From: CAVTHW01 sp963734625
Lineage (GTDB): Bacteria > Acidobacteriota > Terriglobia > Bryobacterales > Bryobacteraceae
Assembly (NCBI GenBank): GCA_963734625.1
Contig: CAVTHW010000014.1
Span: 248,001-312,000, forward strand
DNA length: 64,000 bases
Direction of reading: 5' to 3'
Notes under the pieces: generated by a model
Told to the model about the DNA's origin: nothing
Database searches by the model: none
Seen by the model: only the letters and a program-made list of their open reading frames with translations
Part shown: piece by piece, positions 45,040-54,234 of the stretch
Layout: each line of letters begins with the position of its first letter
How positions within the stretch are numbered: the stretch's first letter is position 1
Program-made: the position numbers and the translations under genes

Positions 45040-45363
45040 ATGGACAATCAAAGCTACACCGTAATCGGCACCGTGAATATCGAATACGTGGGCGGCATTT
45101 GGAAAAGCAGCATAGATGACGATTTCAGCGGCAGGGAAGGAATTGTATTGTTTAACAACCAATCGCCTCAGGCGTGCCGCATACTATTCCACAACAAGGA
45201 AGCGTTCAACATCACCCTCATTGATATTGCGGGGATCCAAGCAGTTCCTCTGCTCTGGATCGGTAAGAAGACAAGCTACACATTGAAGAAGGCGCCGCCG
45301 GTCACAAAACCGGGGGGTGGCACAGGAACGATACCGCCAAATACTGGCAAAAAGCGTAAGTAG
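45040..45363 (+). CDS. Hypothetical protein in operon with the kinase
   Basis: A 107-residue protein with AAAGGAG 7-8 bp before the ATG, starting 14 bp after the kinase stop. There is no signal peptide. The N-terminal 80 residues look beta-rich (YTVIGTVNIEYVGGIWKSSI, then GREGIVLFNNQSPQACRILF) and the tail is a Gly/Pro/Thr/Lys-rich, probably disordered stretch. No family is recognised. It could be a kinase substrate: the tail carries several Thr residues, but that is only inferred from position. Confidence 0.65.
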   Translation: MDNQSYTVIGTVNIEYVGGIWKSSIDDDFSGREGIVLFNNQSPQACRILFHNKEAFNITLIDIAGIQAVPLLWIGKKTSYTLKKAPPVTKPGGGTGTIPPNTGKKRK

Positions 45364-45576
45364 CGCTTACTCTCGAATTCGCGCGAGATCGCTGCGCGAC
45401 ACCTAAGGCCTGCCTGCGCAGAGCTCTCCGCGCGGAAAAGCCTTGAGGCTGGGGATGCCGCTGGGACGCTTACTCCTTCACCGTCGACCAGTGCGCATGA
45501 ACGAGGATGGCTTGCGCCGTGTGTGTGTGCTCCACCATATTGCACCTTCTTGACCAGTACATCCCAAAAATAAGGC

Positions 45577-48438
45577 TTACTCGGGGTAGTAGCCCTCCCG
45601 CGCGCGGACGGTGAATCCGCGGGCGCCGCGCAGAGTCACCTGGATGGCGTGCCAGCGTTCGGCGCCGGCTGCGGGACGGAAGGTCAAAAGGTATCCGTGT
45701 TGCAGATCTCGCGAGATGTAATCAAAAACCGTGCGGAACTCGCTCGAAGACTTGATGGCGAACGACAGGCCGCCGGTCCCGTCGGCGACGGCCTTCAGTT
45801 GGGCCAGGAGTCTGGCGCTGGCTAGCGCTTCCCCTTGCGCGATGGTGTAAACTGCCACTCCTTCGCTCTTGGTCCGCCGGATGGCAGACTCGGCAGTCAG
45901 TGAGCTGTCGTTGTCGGCCCCATCGGTGAACACCACGATGGCCTTCTTGCCGGGGCGGCCGGAGAGATCGCGGGCTACCAGCACGAGCGCATCGTTGAGG
46001 CTTGTGGTCCCGGACACGCGCGTGCCAAGCACGGCCCGCTTCGCCAGATCCTTGTTCGTGGTGAAGGGCTGTAACTCGGAGACCCTGCTGTTGAACGCGT
46101 ACACAGCCACCGAGTCCACCGGACGCAAGTCCCCGATCAGCCTGAGCGCGGCCGTCTTGAGCTCGGGCAATGCCGCCTTCATGCTGCCGGTAGTATCCAG
46201 CACCAGCGCCACCGAGGCGCCGGAGGTGTGGCTCTCGAAGGTCACGACTTTCGCCGGGACGCCGTCGTCCAGCACCGCAAAGTCGCCGGAGGCCAAGTCG
46301 TCTACATACCGGCCGCGTCCGTCCGTGACGGTTGTGTACACTTCGACCAGCCGCACGCTCGTCCGGAAGACCGTTTCCGGGGCAAAAGCCGGCTCCATCG
46401 GGACTGCCACCGGGGAGGAGGCTGGCGAGGGGGCGGCGGCCGCCGCGGTGCGAATCGCCCCAGGCGATCCGCGCCGCGCCAAGCGCTGGGCCGATTCCTC
46501 GAAGGTCATGAAGCCGCCCTCGAAGAACGAACCAGGAGACTGGTTCAATAGCCTCAGGCTCGAACTGGCGAAAATCGGGGCGTCCTGAGAGCCTTTCACG
46601 AATTGGTGTTTCCTCAGCACCAGCGGGTCCTCGGACAACAGCAGGATGTTCGGGTCGAGGAGCGCGGCGTAGACCACTCCCGCCAACATCGCCAAGGCAC
46701 GCTCGTCGGGGCCGGCCACGCCGGAAATCGGTTTCTGCATCGCCCAAACGCGGTTGAATGCGGCACGCCGTTCTCCACTCAGACGCAGGAACGCGGCTAC
46801 CGCGTCTAAGTCGCCCGCCGCACCCACCAACTTCTGCAACTCAGCGAGCGCCCGCGCGGAGTAGTCGGGTCCGGAGAGAGCCGCGCAAACGCCGCGGAAT
46901 GCGCGCGCGCCGGCTGCCGCGTCGAGCGAGCCAGCCGAGAAACCCAACTCAATCAGCTTGACCAGCGAATGCCACTCACCCAGAATGGCGTTGCGAACTC
47001 CTGGCGGACGCCCGGAGGCGGCCTCCTCGAAGGCCGCCAGCGCCTGGAAATCCGCCGCAGCCAGCGCCGGCAGCTTCTCGAAGTAAGGGAACAGCGGCTT
47101 CCACTGGCGGTAACGCCCAGCCAGCAGCCGGACCGCATCCACATCGAGCGGCGCCTTGCGCTTCTCCTCGATCTTGGCCAGCGGGACCAGCGCCTCGATG
47201 GAAGGCAGCCTGAGCAAAGGTTCCTCGTCCGGTCCGGAAGCAGCACTCCATGCCGCCTTCCCTCCGGGGAAACGCACTCTGCCGGCATCATCCAGGGGCA
47301 AGTCCTGGAATATCGCTTCGCGCCAGGGTGGGCGCATTGGGTTCACACCGCTGCGCAGTTCGTCCGAAGCCCGGTACCAGAGGTAGAAGCGTTCCGCTGT
47401 GACAGGGTTGCGGGTGAAGAAACGCTGGTGGGCCGCGTCTCCCTGGAAGAGCGCGGAGAAGAAGGCGGCGAGCCGCCCCTGATCCTTGGTCAATAGGGCG
47501 CGGAAGAACCCTTTAGGGTTGGCGGGACTGGCGCCAGCCAACTTCTCCCAGGCCGGCTCTGCTTCGCGTCCTCCAGGAACGGCTGCCCGGCCCGCGGCAA
47601 GGTTGAAAGCCTCCCCATAGAATCGCAAGATGTTGGCGTGCCGGTTGACAAGAACGGGCAACCCCATTTCAGAGACCAGCAGAGCGGCCGCTTCCGGATT
47701 CATCGCCGCCAATCCGGAACAGGCGCCGGCCAATCGCGGATTGCGGACGAACACCTCGGCCACTCCTCCGGGCGGAAACCGTCCGACCAACGCCCACCAT
47801 GCGCGCGCTTCCACGAGTGGGGCCCATTCGGCGCGGATATCGATGGGGTAGGATCCGCCTTTGGCCAGCGACTTTTCCATCTCGACTTCGTCGATTCCCA
47901 GGGCGGCCGGGATTAGCTGACGCGACGCGTCTCCAGGCAGGGCGCTGGGTTCGATGGCGATCGCTCCGTTGTCGTTAGTCAGCCTCCAGCCCAGCAACTT
48001 CAGGGCGATCACTGTCTTCTCGTATTCGGAGGCTGTGCCCGTCGAAAGCATCATACGGTTGACGCCAGGCCCGGCGAGGCGGGACAGCTCCGCAACCACG
48101 CCGAGGTAAGTACTGACTGTCTCGATGAAGTCAGGGGTGTCGCCGCCCCCCGGTGTTCCGGCGTTGGCGGCAACTGCGCGGCAAAACTCCAGAAAGAAAC
48201 TGGAGGGGGTGGGTGTGGTTTTCAGGAGGGCTATGGCAGCCAGGGCCTTCATGCCTCCCGGAACGGCGAACTCCCCTCCCCCGTCCGGAAAAAGGACCGC
48301 GAGCGGATCCGAAGCCTCCGGGAGCGGCCCCGCGGCCGGAGGCGCAGTTTGCGCGGCGGGTGCGAGGATGCCGGCCAACAACGCGAGCGCCAGGTTGCGA
48401 TGCCGGATCATTATGACCGCCCTCTTTGGGCTCTGCAT
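45577..48438 (-). CDS. VWFA-related acidobacterial domain protein
   Basis: A large exported protein of 953 residues. The signal peptide is near residues 10-32 (MIRHRNLALALLAGILAPA). The start at 48438 is preferred because GAGAGG lies 6 bp upstream; an ATG at 48411 is in frame. The first ~650 residues are helical and not assigned to a family. The acidobacterial VWFA-related domain follows (about 700-950): RTSVRLVEVYTTVTDGRGR, the MIDAS start DTTGSMK at Asp748, VFTDGADNDSS, and the closing VTLRGARGFTVRAREGYYP. Such domains bind proteins through a metal ion at the cell surface. It is followed by the cassette array on the same strand. Confidence 0.85.
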   Translation of the reverse strand: MQSPKRAVIMIRHRNLALALLAGILAPAAQTAPPAAGPLPEASDPLAVLFPDGGGEFAVPGGMKALAAIALLKTTPTPSSFFLEFCRAVAANAGTPGGGDTPDFIETVSTYLGVVAELSRLAGPGVNRMMLSTGTASEYEKTVIALKLLGWRLTNDNGAIAIEPSALPGDASRQLIPAALGIDEVEMEKSLAKGGSYPIDIRAEWAPLVEARAWWALVGRFPPGGVAEVFVRNPRLAGACSGLAAMNPEAAALLVSEMGLPVLVNRHANILRFYGEAFNLAAGRAAVPGGREAEPAWEKLAGASPANPKGFFRALLTKDQGRLAAFFSALFQGDAAHQRFFTRNPVTAERFYLWYRASDELRSGVNPMRPPWREAIFQDLPLDDAGRVRFPGGKAAWSAASGPDEEPLLRLPSIEALVPLAKIEEKRKAPLDVDAVRLLAGRYRQWKPLFPYFEKLPALAAADFQALAAFEEAASGRPPGVRNAILGEWHSLVKLIELGFSAGSLDAAAGARAFRGVCAALSGPDYSARALAELQKLVGAAGDLDAVAAFLRLSGERRAAFNRVWAMQKPISGVAGPDERALAMLAGVVYAALLDPNILLLSEDPLVLRKHQFVKGSQDAPIFASSSLRLLNQSPGSFFEGGFMTFEESAQRLARRGSPGAIRTAAAAAPSPASSPVAVPMEPAFAPETVFRTSVRLVEVYTTVTDGRGRYVDDLASGDFAVLDDGVPAKVVTFESHTSGASVALVLDTTGSMKAALPELKTAALRLIGDLRPVDSVAVYAFNSRVSELQPFTTNKDLAKRAVLGTRVSGTTSLNDALVLVARDLSGRPGKKAIVVFTDGADNDSSLTAESAIRRTKSEGVAVYTIAQGEALASARLLAQLKAVADGTGGLSFAIKSSSEFRTVFDYISRDLQHGYLLTFRPAAGAERWHAIQVTLRGARGFTVRAREGYYPE

Positions 48439-48530
48439 CGTCGCCTCTCAGCTCAGGTTCAGCATTATACTCCAAGACTTCCTGGTTGGGTCCTGGTCAT
48501 GGGCCTCGCCATGGGCCAGAAGATGACAGG

Positions 48531-49580
48531 CTAGAAGTAGACGAGATAGCCCTCACCGTCCCCAGAATCCCCATAAGAATTCTGCAATCCTACTGAGACC
48601 GAAGAAATCGCGTTAATGTCTCCCTGTACCGTGAACAGTTGCGTGTAAAGGAACTGACTGCCGTATGGGGTCGAATCCGACGCGCCGTACCACCAGAGGA
48701 AGGCCTCAACCAGCGGAACGACAAAGCGCCTCTGTTGCAGGTTGGTCCCCGTAAAGTAAAGCTCGGCCTGGGTCACGTCCCGCGGCGTCGAGTAGCCGCG
48801 GATCAGCACTCTGAGGCCCTGCGCCTCCTTCAAGACCTGCACTGAAGTGATTACCGGAGCCGAGCGGGTGATGATGAACTCGATTGGGTCGTAGCTGGGG
48901 CTCTCGGGGTCCGGTGAATAACTCTGGCCGCCCGCGTGGAGTTGGGTGATCGTCATGGTGATGGTACCGGCCACGGTTCCGGTCTGGTAGGCCGGTGTGC
49001 CGGCGAAGGTGGCGACGGTCTCGCCCGCCTGGATGGTGAAGTTCAAGGTCCTTCCACCGTCGGCGAACTGGATCGCCGGATCGTCGACCGGAAAGTGGGC
49101 ATTGGGTGCGAAAGCGAGCGTCAAGGCGCCGGTGATCGTCAGCGGGTACGCAGCCCCTATGCGGACGTCGAAAAACCGCTGCTGGGCGGGTCCGCCTGGG
49201 CCGGAAATGAAACGGATCCAGGGCGTCGGCGGTGGATTGACCCAGACGGGCAGCGCGAACTGCTGGGACGCGGTGTTTTGGGCGCTGTCGGTCACTCTCA
49301 CGGTGAACGTGGACGTGCCCTCCTGCGTCGGGGTGCCGGTCAGCGCGCCCGTGGTACTGTTCAAGCTCAACCCGGCGGGCAGCATGCCGGTGGTCACCGC
49401 CCACGCCGTATACACGCCCGTACCGCCTGTGGCCTCGAACCTCTGGCTGTAATCTGCGTCGACGACGCCGGAAGGCAGCGGGGAGGTTGACGTAATCGTC
49501 AGGGGAGCAACCTGGGCTGCCGCCAGCGATGCCAGGCCCAGCATCAACGATGCTATTAGCGTGAAGTGCCCTATGTTCAT
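48531..49580 (-). CDS. Ig-like secreted protein, cassette copy 1
   Basis: A 349-residue protein with signal peptide MNIGHFTLIASLMLGLASLA. The start at 49580 has AGAGGTG nearby; a longer frame to 49613 lacks support. Residues about 25-115 form a putative-Ig (He_PIG-type) domain: LPSGVVDADYSQRFEATGGT, LPAGLSLNSTTGALTGTPTQ, FTVRVTDS. A second, beta-rich domain (about 130-349) includes RTLNFTIQAGETVATFAGTP, SAPVITSVQVLKEAQGLRV and LFTVQGDINAISSVSVGLQN. This pair of domains is expanded in Solibacter-like Acidobacteria. It probably binds at the cell surface; the ligand is unknown. Confidence 0.8.
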   Translation of the reverse strand: MNIGHFTLIASLMLGLASLAAAQVAPLTITSTSPLPSGVVDADYSQRFEATGGTGVYTAWAVTTGMLPAGLSLNSTTGALTGTPTQEGTSTFTVRVTDSAQNTASQQFALPVWVNPPPTPWIRFISGPGGPAQQRFFDVRIGAAYPLTITGALTLAFAPNAHFPVDDPAIQFADGGRTLNFTIQAGETVATFAGTPAYQTGTVAGTITMTITQLHAGGQSYSPDPESPSYDPIEFIITRSAPVITSVQVLKEAQGLRVLIRGYSTPRDVTQAELYFTGTNLQQRRFVVPLVEAFLWWYGASDSTPYGSQFLYTQLFTVQGDINAISSVSVGLQNSYGDSGDGEGYLVYF

Positions 49581-49634
49581 CGCGCACCTCTGGGAAGGCC
49601 GAATTGTGGCCATGATGCTCCTCCCGAACCGCCG

Positions 49635-50240
49635 CTACGGCGCACCGACATCCGTCGCCCCGAGTGTGATAGTGATAACCGACGGAGGCGGCGTTGAACC
49701 GCCGCTCTTCCGAGTGGCCAGTACGGCGCCAGCCGCCGCTGCGCCGCCCGCGGCCGCCAGAATCGCGATCCACTTCCCGGCGGACCGGCCTCCGCCGGCC
49801 AGTGCGCCAGTAATCACCGCATTCATCTGCGTGACGCTGGCGGTGGCCGTCATGCCCTGGTACGTTGCTTCCACCTGAATCTGGAACTTGCCCGAGGTGT
49901 CAGCGGGGCGCAAGCCTTTGGCCGCCGCCCGGCCCTGGCTGTCGGTGATCACCTGCAAGGTCCGCGTCCCGTTTTCCCAAACTCCCCCGGGACCCTTGTC
50001 CGGCAGCAGGAATACGACCGCGGCGCCCGCAACGGGCCGGTGGTTCTCGTCCTCCACCTGGACAATGGTCTCCCGGGCAGTGCGCTGGCGAAGATTGTTG
50101 ATGACGCCGTCGCCCTCCAAAATGATGATGTTGATCTTCGCCGGCGCGGCCCGCGCCAGATCGGAAGAAGTCAGCAGGAAGGACAAGCTGACAGAAACCG
50201 CACCGCGCAGCAGAACGGCGAAGAACCGGCTGGTGGACAT
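49635..50240 (-). CDS. Big-like exported protein with C-terminal membrane helix, cassette copy 1
   Basis: A 201-residue protein. The start at 50240 has GGAGGAA 6 bp upstream. A signal peptide (about 1-30) is followed by a bacterial Ig-like (Big_1/invasin-type) domain: ETIVQVEDENHRPVAGAAVV, then FLLPDKGPGGVW, TLQVITDSQGRAAAKGL and FQIQVEATYQGMTATASVTQ. A hydrophobic Gly/Ala helix GKWIAILAAAGGAAAAGAVL precedes a basic ATRKS and a short outer tail ending LGATDVGAP. It is likely anchored in the inner membrane by that helix. The paired Ig-like gene follows 54 bp downstream. Confidence 0.8.
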   Translation of the reverse strand: MSTSRFFAVLLRGAVSVSLSFLLTSSDLARAAPAKINIIILEGDGVINNLRQRTARETIVQVEDENHRPVAGAAVVFLLPDKGPGGVWENGTRTLQVITDSQGRAAAKGLRPADTSGKFQIQVEATYQGMTATASVTQMNAVITGALAGGGRSAGKWIAILAAAGGAAAAGAVLATRKSGGSTPPPSVITITLGATDVGAP

Positions 50241-50342
50241 ACTTGTTCCTCCAGGCTGGCATCTATTATGGGCTAAACCGAAGGGTGGCAGCCAGTCAAC
50301 AAGGATTGGGACCGACAACCGCATGGGCCAGAAGATGACAGG

Positions 50343-51428
50343 TTAGAAGCTGGCGCGAAAGGCCGGGGATGTCCCCGAAGAATTCTGCAATGTTACCGAG
50401 ACCGAATGAATCGCGTCGACGTCCCCCTGAACCGTGAACAGCTGCGTATAAAGGAACTGACTGCCGAATGGGGTCGATGACGACCCGCCGTACCAGGCGC
50501 CGAAGACGCTATCCAGCGGAACTACGAAAGAGCTCGTCGACGATTGACAGGTTTCGTAGACCGAAGGTGTGCAATCCGGAACCTGAAAGGTAGCCGGCAT
50601 CCGTGCCGTGAAGTCAAACGTGGCCTGGGTAATGTCCCGCGGCGTCGAGTAGCCGCGGATCAGCACTCTGAGGCCCGGCGCCACCCTCGAGACCTGCACT
50701 AAAGTGATTCCCGGAGCCGACCGGCCGATCCACGTGCCCCACGATGTGCCGTGGTTGTCGGGGGTATAAATCTGGCCACCCGCCTGGAGTTGGGTCATCG
50801 TCAGCCCGATGCCGCCGGCCACGGTTCCGGTTTGGAAGGCCGGTGTGCCGGCGAAGGTGGCGCTGGTCTGGCCCGCCTCGATCGTGAAGTTCAAGGTCCA
50901 TCCACCGCTGGCGAACTGGATCGCCGGATCGTCGGCCGGCGCGATGGTATCGGGCTCGAAGGTGAGCGTCAAGGTGCCGGTCATTGTTAGCGGGTACGCA
51001 CCGCCTATGCGGACGCCGAATACCAGCTGCTGGGCGGGTACGGCTAGGAACGGATTGAAAACGCACTGGGGAATCGGCGGTGGATTGACCCAGACGGTCA
51101 GCGTGAACTGCTGGGACGCGGTGCTTTGGGCGCTGTCGGTCACTCTCACGGTGAACGTGGACGTGCCCTCCTGCGTAGGAGTGCCGTTCAGCTCGCCCGT
51201 GGCACTGTTCAAGCTCAACCCGGCGGGCAGCGTGCCGGTGGTCACCACCCACGCCGTATACACGCCCGTACCGCCTGTGGCCTCGAACCTCTGGCTGTAA
51301 TCTGCGTCGACGACGCCGGAAGGCAGCGGGGAGGTTGACGTAATCGTCAGGGGAGGATCCTGAGCTGCCGCCAGCGATGCCAGGCCCAGCATCAACGATC
51401 CTATTAGCGTGAAGCGCCCTATGTTCAT
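50343..51428 (-). CDS. Ig-like secreted protein, cassette copy 2
   Basis: A 361-residue paralogue of copy 1 with the same signal peptide and putative-Ig domain. The second domain differs more: it has IPQCVFNPFLAVPAQQLVFG and an insert PDCTPSVYETCQSSTSSFVV that adds two cysteines, which could form a disulfide. The ending LQNSSGTSPAFRASF also differs from copy 1. Divergence is concentrated in the second domain, suggesting that this part contacts the variable partner. It follows the copy 2 Big-like gene by 54 bp. Confidence 0.8.
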   Translation of the reverse strand: MNIGRFTLIGSLMLGLASLAAAQDPPLTITSTSPLPSGVVDADYSQRFEATGGTGVYTAWVVTTGTLPAGLSLNSATGELNGTPTQEGTSTFTVRVTDSAQSTASQQFTLTVWVNPPPIPQCVFNPFLAVPAQQLVFGVRIGGAYPLTMTGTLTLTFEPDTIAPADDPAIQFASGGWTLNFTIEAGQTSATFAGTPAFQTGTVAGGIGLTMTQLQAGGQIYTPDNHGTSWGTWIGRSAPGITLVQVSRVAPGLRVLIRGYSTPRDITQATFDFTARMPATFQVPDCTPSVYETCQSSTSSFVVPLDSVFGAWYGGSSSTPFGSQFLYTQLFTVQGDVDAIHSVSVTLQNSSGTSPAFRASF

Positions 51429-51482
51429 CCCTCACCTCTGGAAGGGCCGAATTGTGGTCATGATGCTCCTCCCGAACCGCCG

Positions 51483-52100
51483 CTACGGCGCACCGACATC
51501 TGTCGCCCCGAGTGTGATAGTGATAACCGACGGAGGCGGCGTTGAACCGTAGGCTGTTGAACCGCTCTTCCGAGTGGCCAGTACGGCGCCAGCCGCCGCT
51601 GCCCCGCCCGCGGCCGCCAGAATCGCGATCCACTTCCCTGCGGACCGGCCTCCGCCCACCGGCGCTCCAGTGATCACCGCATTCATCTGCGTGACGCTGG
51701 CGGTGGCCGTCTTGCCCTGGTACGTCGCTTCCACCTGAATCTGGAACTTGCCCGAGGTGTCACTGAGGCGCAGGCCTTTGGCCGCCGCCCGGCCCTGGCT
51801 GTCGGTGATCACCTGCAAGGTCCGCGTCCCGTTTTCCCAAACTCCGCCGGGACCCTTGTCCGGCAGCAGGAATACGACCGCGGCGCCCGCAACGGGCCGG
51901 TGGTTCTCGTCCTCCACCTGGACAATGGTCTCCCGGGCGGTGCGCTGGCGAAGATTGTTGATGACGCCGTCGCCCTGCAAAATGACGATGTTGAGCTTTG
52001 CCGGCGCGGCCCGCGCCAGATCGGAAGAAGTCAGCAGGAAGGACAAGCTGACAGAAACCGCACCGCGCAGCAGAACGGCGAAGAACCGGCTGGTGGGCAT
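51483..52100 (-). CDS. Big-like exported protein with C-terminal membrane helix, cassette copy 2
   Basis: A 205-residue paralogue of the gene at 49635, differing by a few substitutions and a 4-5-residue insertion after the membrane helix (STAYGS). The start at 52100 has the same GGAGGAA site. The upstream 80 bp are almost identical to those of copy 1, so regulation is probably shared. Confidence 0.8.
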   Translation of the reverse strand: MPTSRFFAVLLRGAVSVSLSFLLTSSDLARAAPAKLNIVILQGDGVINNLRQRTARETIVQVEDENHRPVAGAAVVFLLPDKGPGGVWENGTRTLQVITDSQGRAAAKGLRLSDTSGKFQIQVEATYQGKTATASVTQMNAVITGAPVGGGRSAGKWIAILAAAGGAAAAGAVLATRKSGSTAYGSTPPPSVITITLGATDVGAP

Positions 52101-52202
52101 ACTTGTTCCTCCAGGCTGGTATCTATTATGGGCTAAACCGAAGGGTGGCAGCCAGTCAACAAGGATTGGGACCGACAACCGCATGGGCCAGAAGATGACA
52201 GG

Positions 52203-53294
52203 CTAAAAGAAGCTGCCGCGAAAGGCCGGGGATGTCCCCCGAGAATTCTGCAATGTTACCGAAACCTCAGAAATCGCGTTGACGTCCCCCTGAACCGTGA
52301 ACATCTGCGTGTAAAGGAACTGACTGCCGAATGGGGTCGATGACGACCCGCCGTACCAGGCGCCGAAGACGCTATCCAGCGGAACTACGAATGAGCTCGT
52401 CGACGAGCGACAGGTTTCGGAGCTCGAAGGTGTGCAATTCGGAAGCTGAAAGATAGGCGTCTGCGCCGTGAAAACAAACGTGGCCTGGGTCATCTGCCGC
52501 GGCGTGGAGTAGCCGCGGATCAGCACGCTGAAGCCCGGCGACACCTTCGAGACCTGCACTGAAGTGATTACTGGAGCCGACCGGGCGATCGTGTACCACA
52601 TGTGTCGTAGTCGGGTCAGGGTTCGGTACATAACTCTGGCCACCCGCCTGGAGTTGGGTCATCGTGATCATGATGGTGCCGGCCACGGTTCCGCTCTGGT
52701 AGGCCGGTGTGCCGGCGAAGGTGGCGATGGTCTGGCCCGCCTCGATGGTGAAGTTCAAGGTTCTTCCACCGCTGGCGAACTGGATCGCCGGATCGTCGGC
52801 CAGCGCGATGACATCGGGCGTCGAAGGTGAGCGTCAAGGTGCCGGTAATTGTTAGCGGGTACGCAGCCCCTATGTAGATGCCGAAAGCCATCTGCCGGGG
52901 GTGGTCTGTCTTGGGCCGGAAATGAACGGATCCAGGGCGTCGGCGGTGGATTGACCCAGACGGTCAGCGTGAACTGCTGGGACGCGGTGCTTTGGGCGCT
53001 GTCGGTCACTCTCACGGTGAATGTGGATTCACCCGCCTGCGTCGGGGTGCCGGTCAGCCCGCCCGTGGTACTGTTCAAGCTCAACCCGGCGGGCAGCATG
53101 CCGGTGGTCACGGCCCACGCCGCATACACGTCTGTACCGCCTGTGGCCTCGAACGTCTGGCTGTACGCTGCGTCGACGACGCCGGAAGGCAGCGGGGAGG
53201 TTGACGTAATCGTCAGGGGAGCAACCTGAGCTGCCGCCAGCGATGCCAGGCCCAGCATCAAAGATGCTATTAGCGTGAAGCGCCGTATGTTCAT
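52203..53294 (-). pseudogene. Ig-like secreted protein, cassette copy 3, frameshifted
   Basis: The signal peptide and putative-Ig domain are intact from 53294 (MNIRRFTLIASLMLGLASLA) to PPPTPWIRSF. The frame then shifts near 52910, again near 52815 and near 52620. Fragments IGAAYPLTITGTLTLTF, NFTIEAGQTIATFAGTPAYQ and SAPVITSVQVSKVSPGFSVL are each in a different frame before the normal end LQNSRGTSPAFRGSF. A shortened 179-residue product with only the Ig domain is possible. Confidence 0.85.
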
Positions 53295-53347
53295 CGCTCA
53301 CCTCTGGGGGGCCGAATTGTGGCCATGATGCTCCTCCCGGACTGCTG

Positions 53348-53980
53348 CTACGGCGCGCCGACATCCGTCGCACCGAGTGTGACAGTCGTAATCGGCGGAA
53401 GCGGCGTTGAACCGTAGGCTGTTGAACCGCTCTTCCGAGTGGCCAGTACGGCGCCAGCCGCCGCCGCGCCGCCCGCGGCCGCCAGAATCGCGATCCACTT
53501 CCCGGCGGACCGGCCTCCGCCGGCCGGTGCGCCAGTGATCACCGCATTCATCTGCGTGACGCTGGCGGTGGCCGTCATGCCCTGGTACGTTGCTTCCACC
53601 TGAATCTGGAACTTGCCCGAGGTGTCACTAGGGCGCAAGCCCTTGGCCGCCGCCCGGCCCTGGCTGTCGGTGATCACCTGCAAGGTCCGCGTCCCGTTTT
53701 CCCAAACTCCGCCGGGACCCTTGTCCGGCAGCAGGAATACGACCGCGGCGCCCGCAACGGGCCGGTGGTTCTCGTCCTCCACCTGGACAATGGTCTCCCG
53801 GGCAGTGCGCTGGCGAAGATTGTTGATGACGCCGTCGCCCTCCAAAATGACGATGTTGAGATTCGCCGGCGCCGGCTCCTGAAGCGGCGCGGCCCGCGCC
53901 AGATCGGGAAAGGTCAGTAAGAGGGACAGGCTGATACAAACCGTACCGCACAACAGAACGGTCAAAAACCGGCAGGGCAT
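53348..53980 (-). CDS. Big-like exported protein with C-terminal membrane helix, cassette copy 3
   Basis: A 210-residue paralogue of the two Big-like genes. The mature core is nearly unchanged, but the signal peptide (MPCRFLTVLLCGTVCISLSL) and the segment after it (AAPLQEPAPANLN) differ. The start at 53980 has GGAGGAA 6 bp upstream. Its own promoter-like element lies at 54036-54090, so this is probably the first gene of the cassette transcript. Confidence 0.8.
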   Translation of the reverse strand: MPCRFLTVLLCGTVCISLSLLLTFPDLARAAPLQEPAPANLNIVILEGDGVINNLRQRTARETIVQVEDENHRPVAGAAVVFLLPDKGPGGVWENGTRTLQVITDSQGRAAAKGLRPSDTSGKFQIQVEATYQGMTATASVTQMNAVITGAPAGGGRSAGKWIAILAAAGGAAAAGAVLATRKSGSTAYGSTPLPPITTVTLGATDVGAP

Positions 53981-54035
53981 ACTTGTTCCTCCAGGCGCGT
54001 GTCCACCGAGACTCGCCTCTTGCCTTCCGCTCCGC

Positions 54036-54090
54036 ATTCGATTCTACTTCCAACCGTCTCTTTTGGAGCCGCTTTTTGTCCTTTTTTAAA
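54036..54090 (-). promoter_or_regulatory. Promoter-like repeated element upstream of the cassette array
   Basis: On the minus strand: TTTAAAAAAGGACAAAAAGC, then CTCCAAA, 15 bp containing GGTTGGA, then TAGAATCGA (box at 54041-54046). Motif spacing is again 22 bp. It lies about 56 bp before the start codon of the first Big-like gene. Confidence 0.6.
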
Positions 54091-54234
54091 CCGAGCGAGT
54101 CCGGCAGCCCCGGATGGGGCCAGACCGGCGGCCTAAGATTACCGAGAATTCGGTAAAGCCTGATTCCGGGTGGTTTATTGTACATCTCTGGAACCCCTCG
54201 CGCCGCCGGGGAAGACGCCATGCCTGGGCCGCCG

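Larger units (their letters stand above)
48510..53998 (-). repeat. Tandem triplication of a two-gene cassette
   Basis: Three direct units begin with CATGGGCCAGAAGATGACAG at 48510, 50322 and 52182. Each has, in transcription order, a Big-like anchored protein gene and then an Ig-like secreted protein gene. Units are about 1.81-1.86 kb. Units 2 and 3 (counted from the left) share more of the Ig-like gene end, and units 1 and 2 share the leader before the Big-like gene almost exactly. The Ig-like gene of the rightmost unit is broken. Confidence 0.9.
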
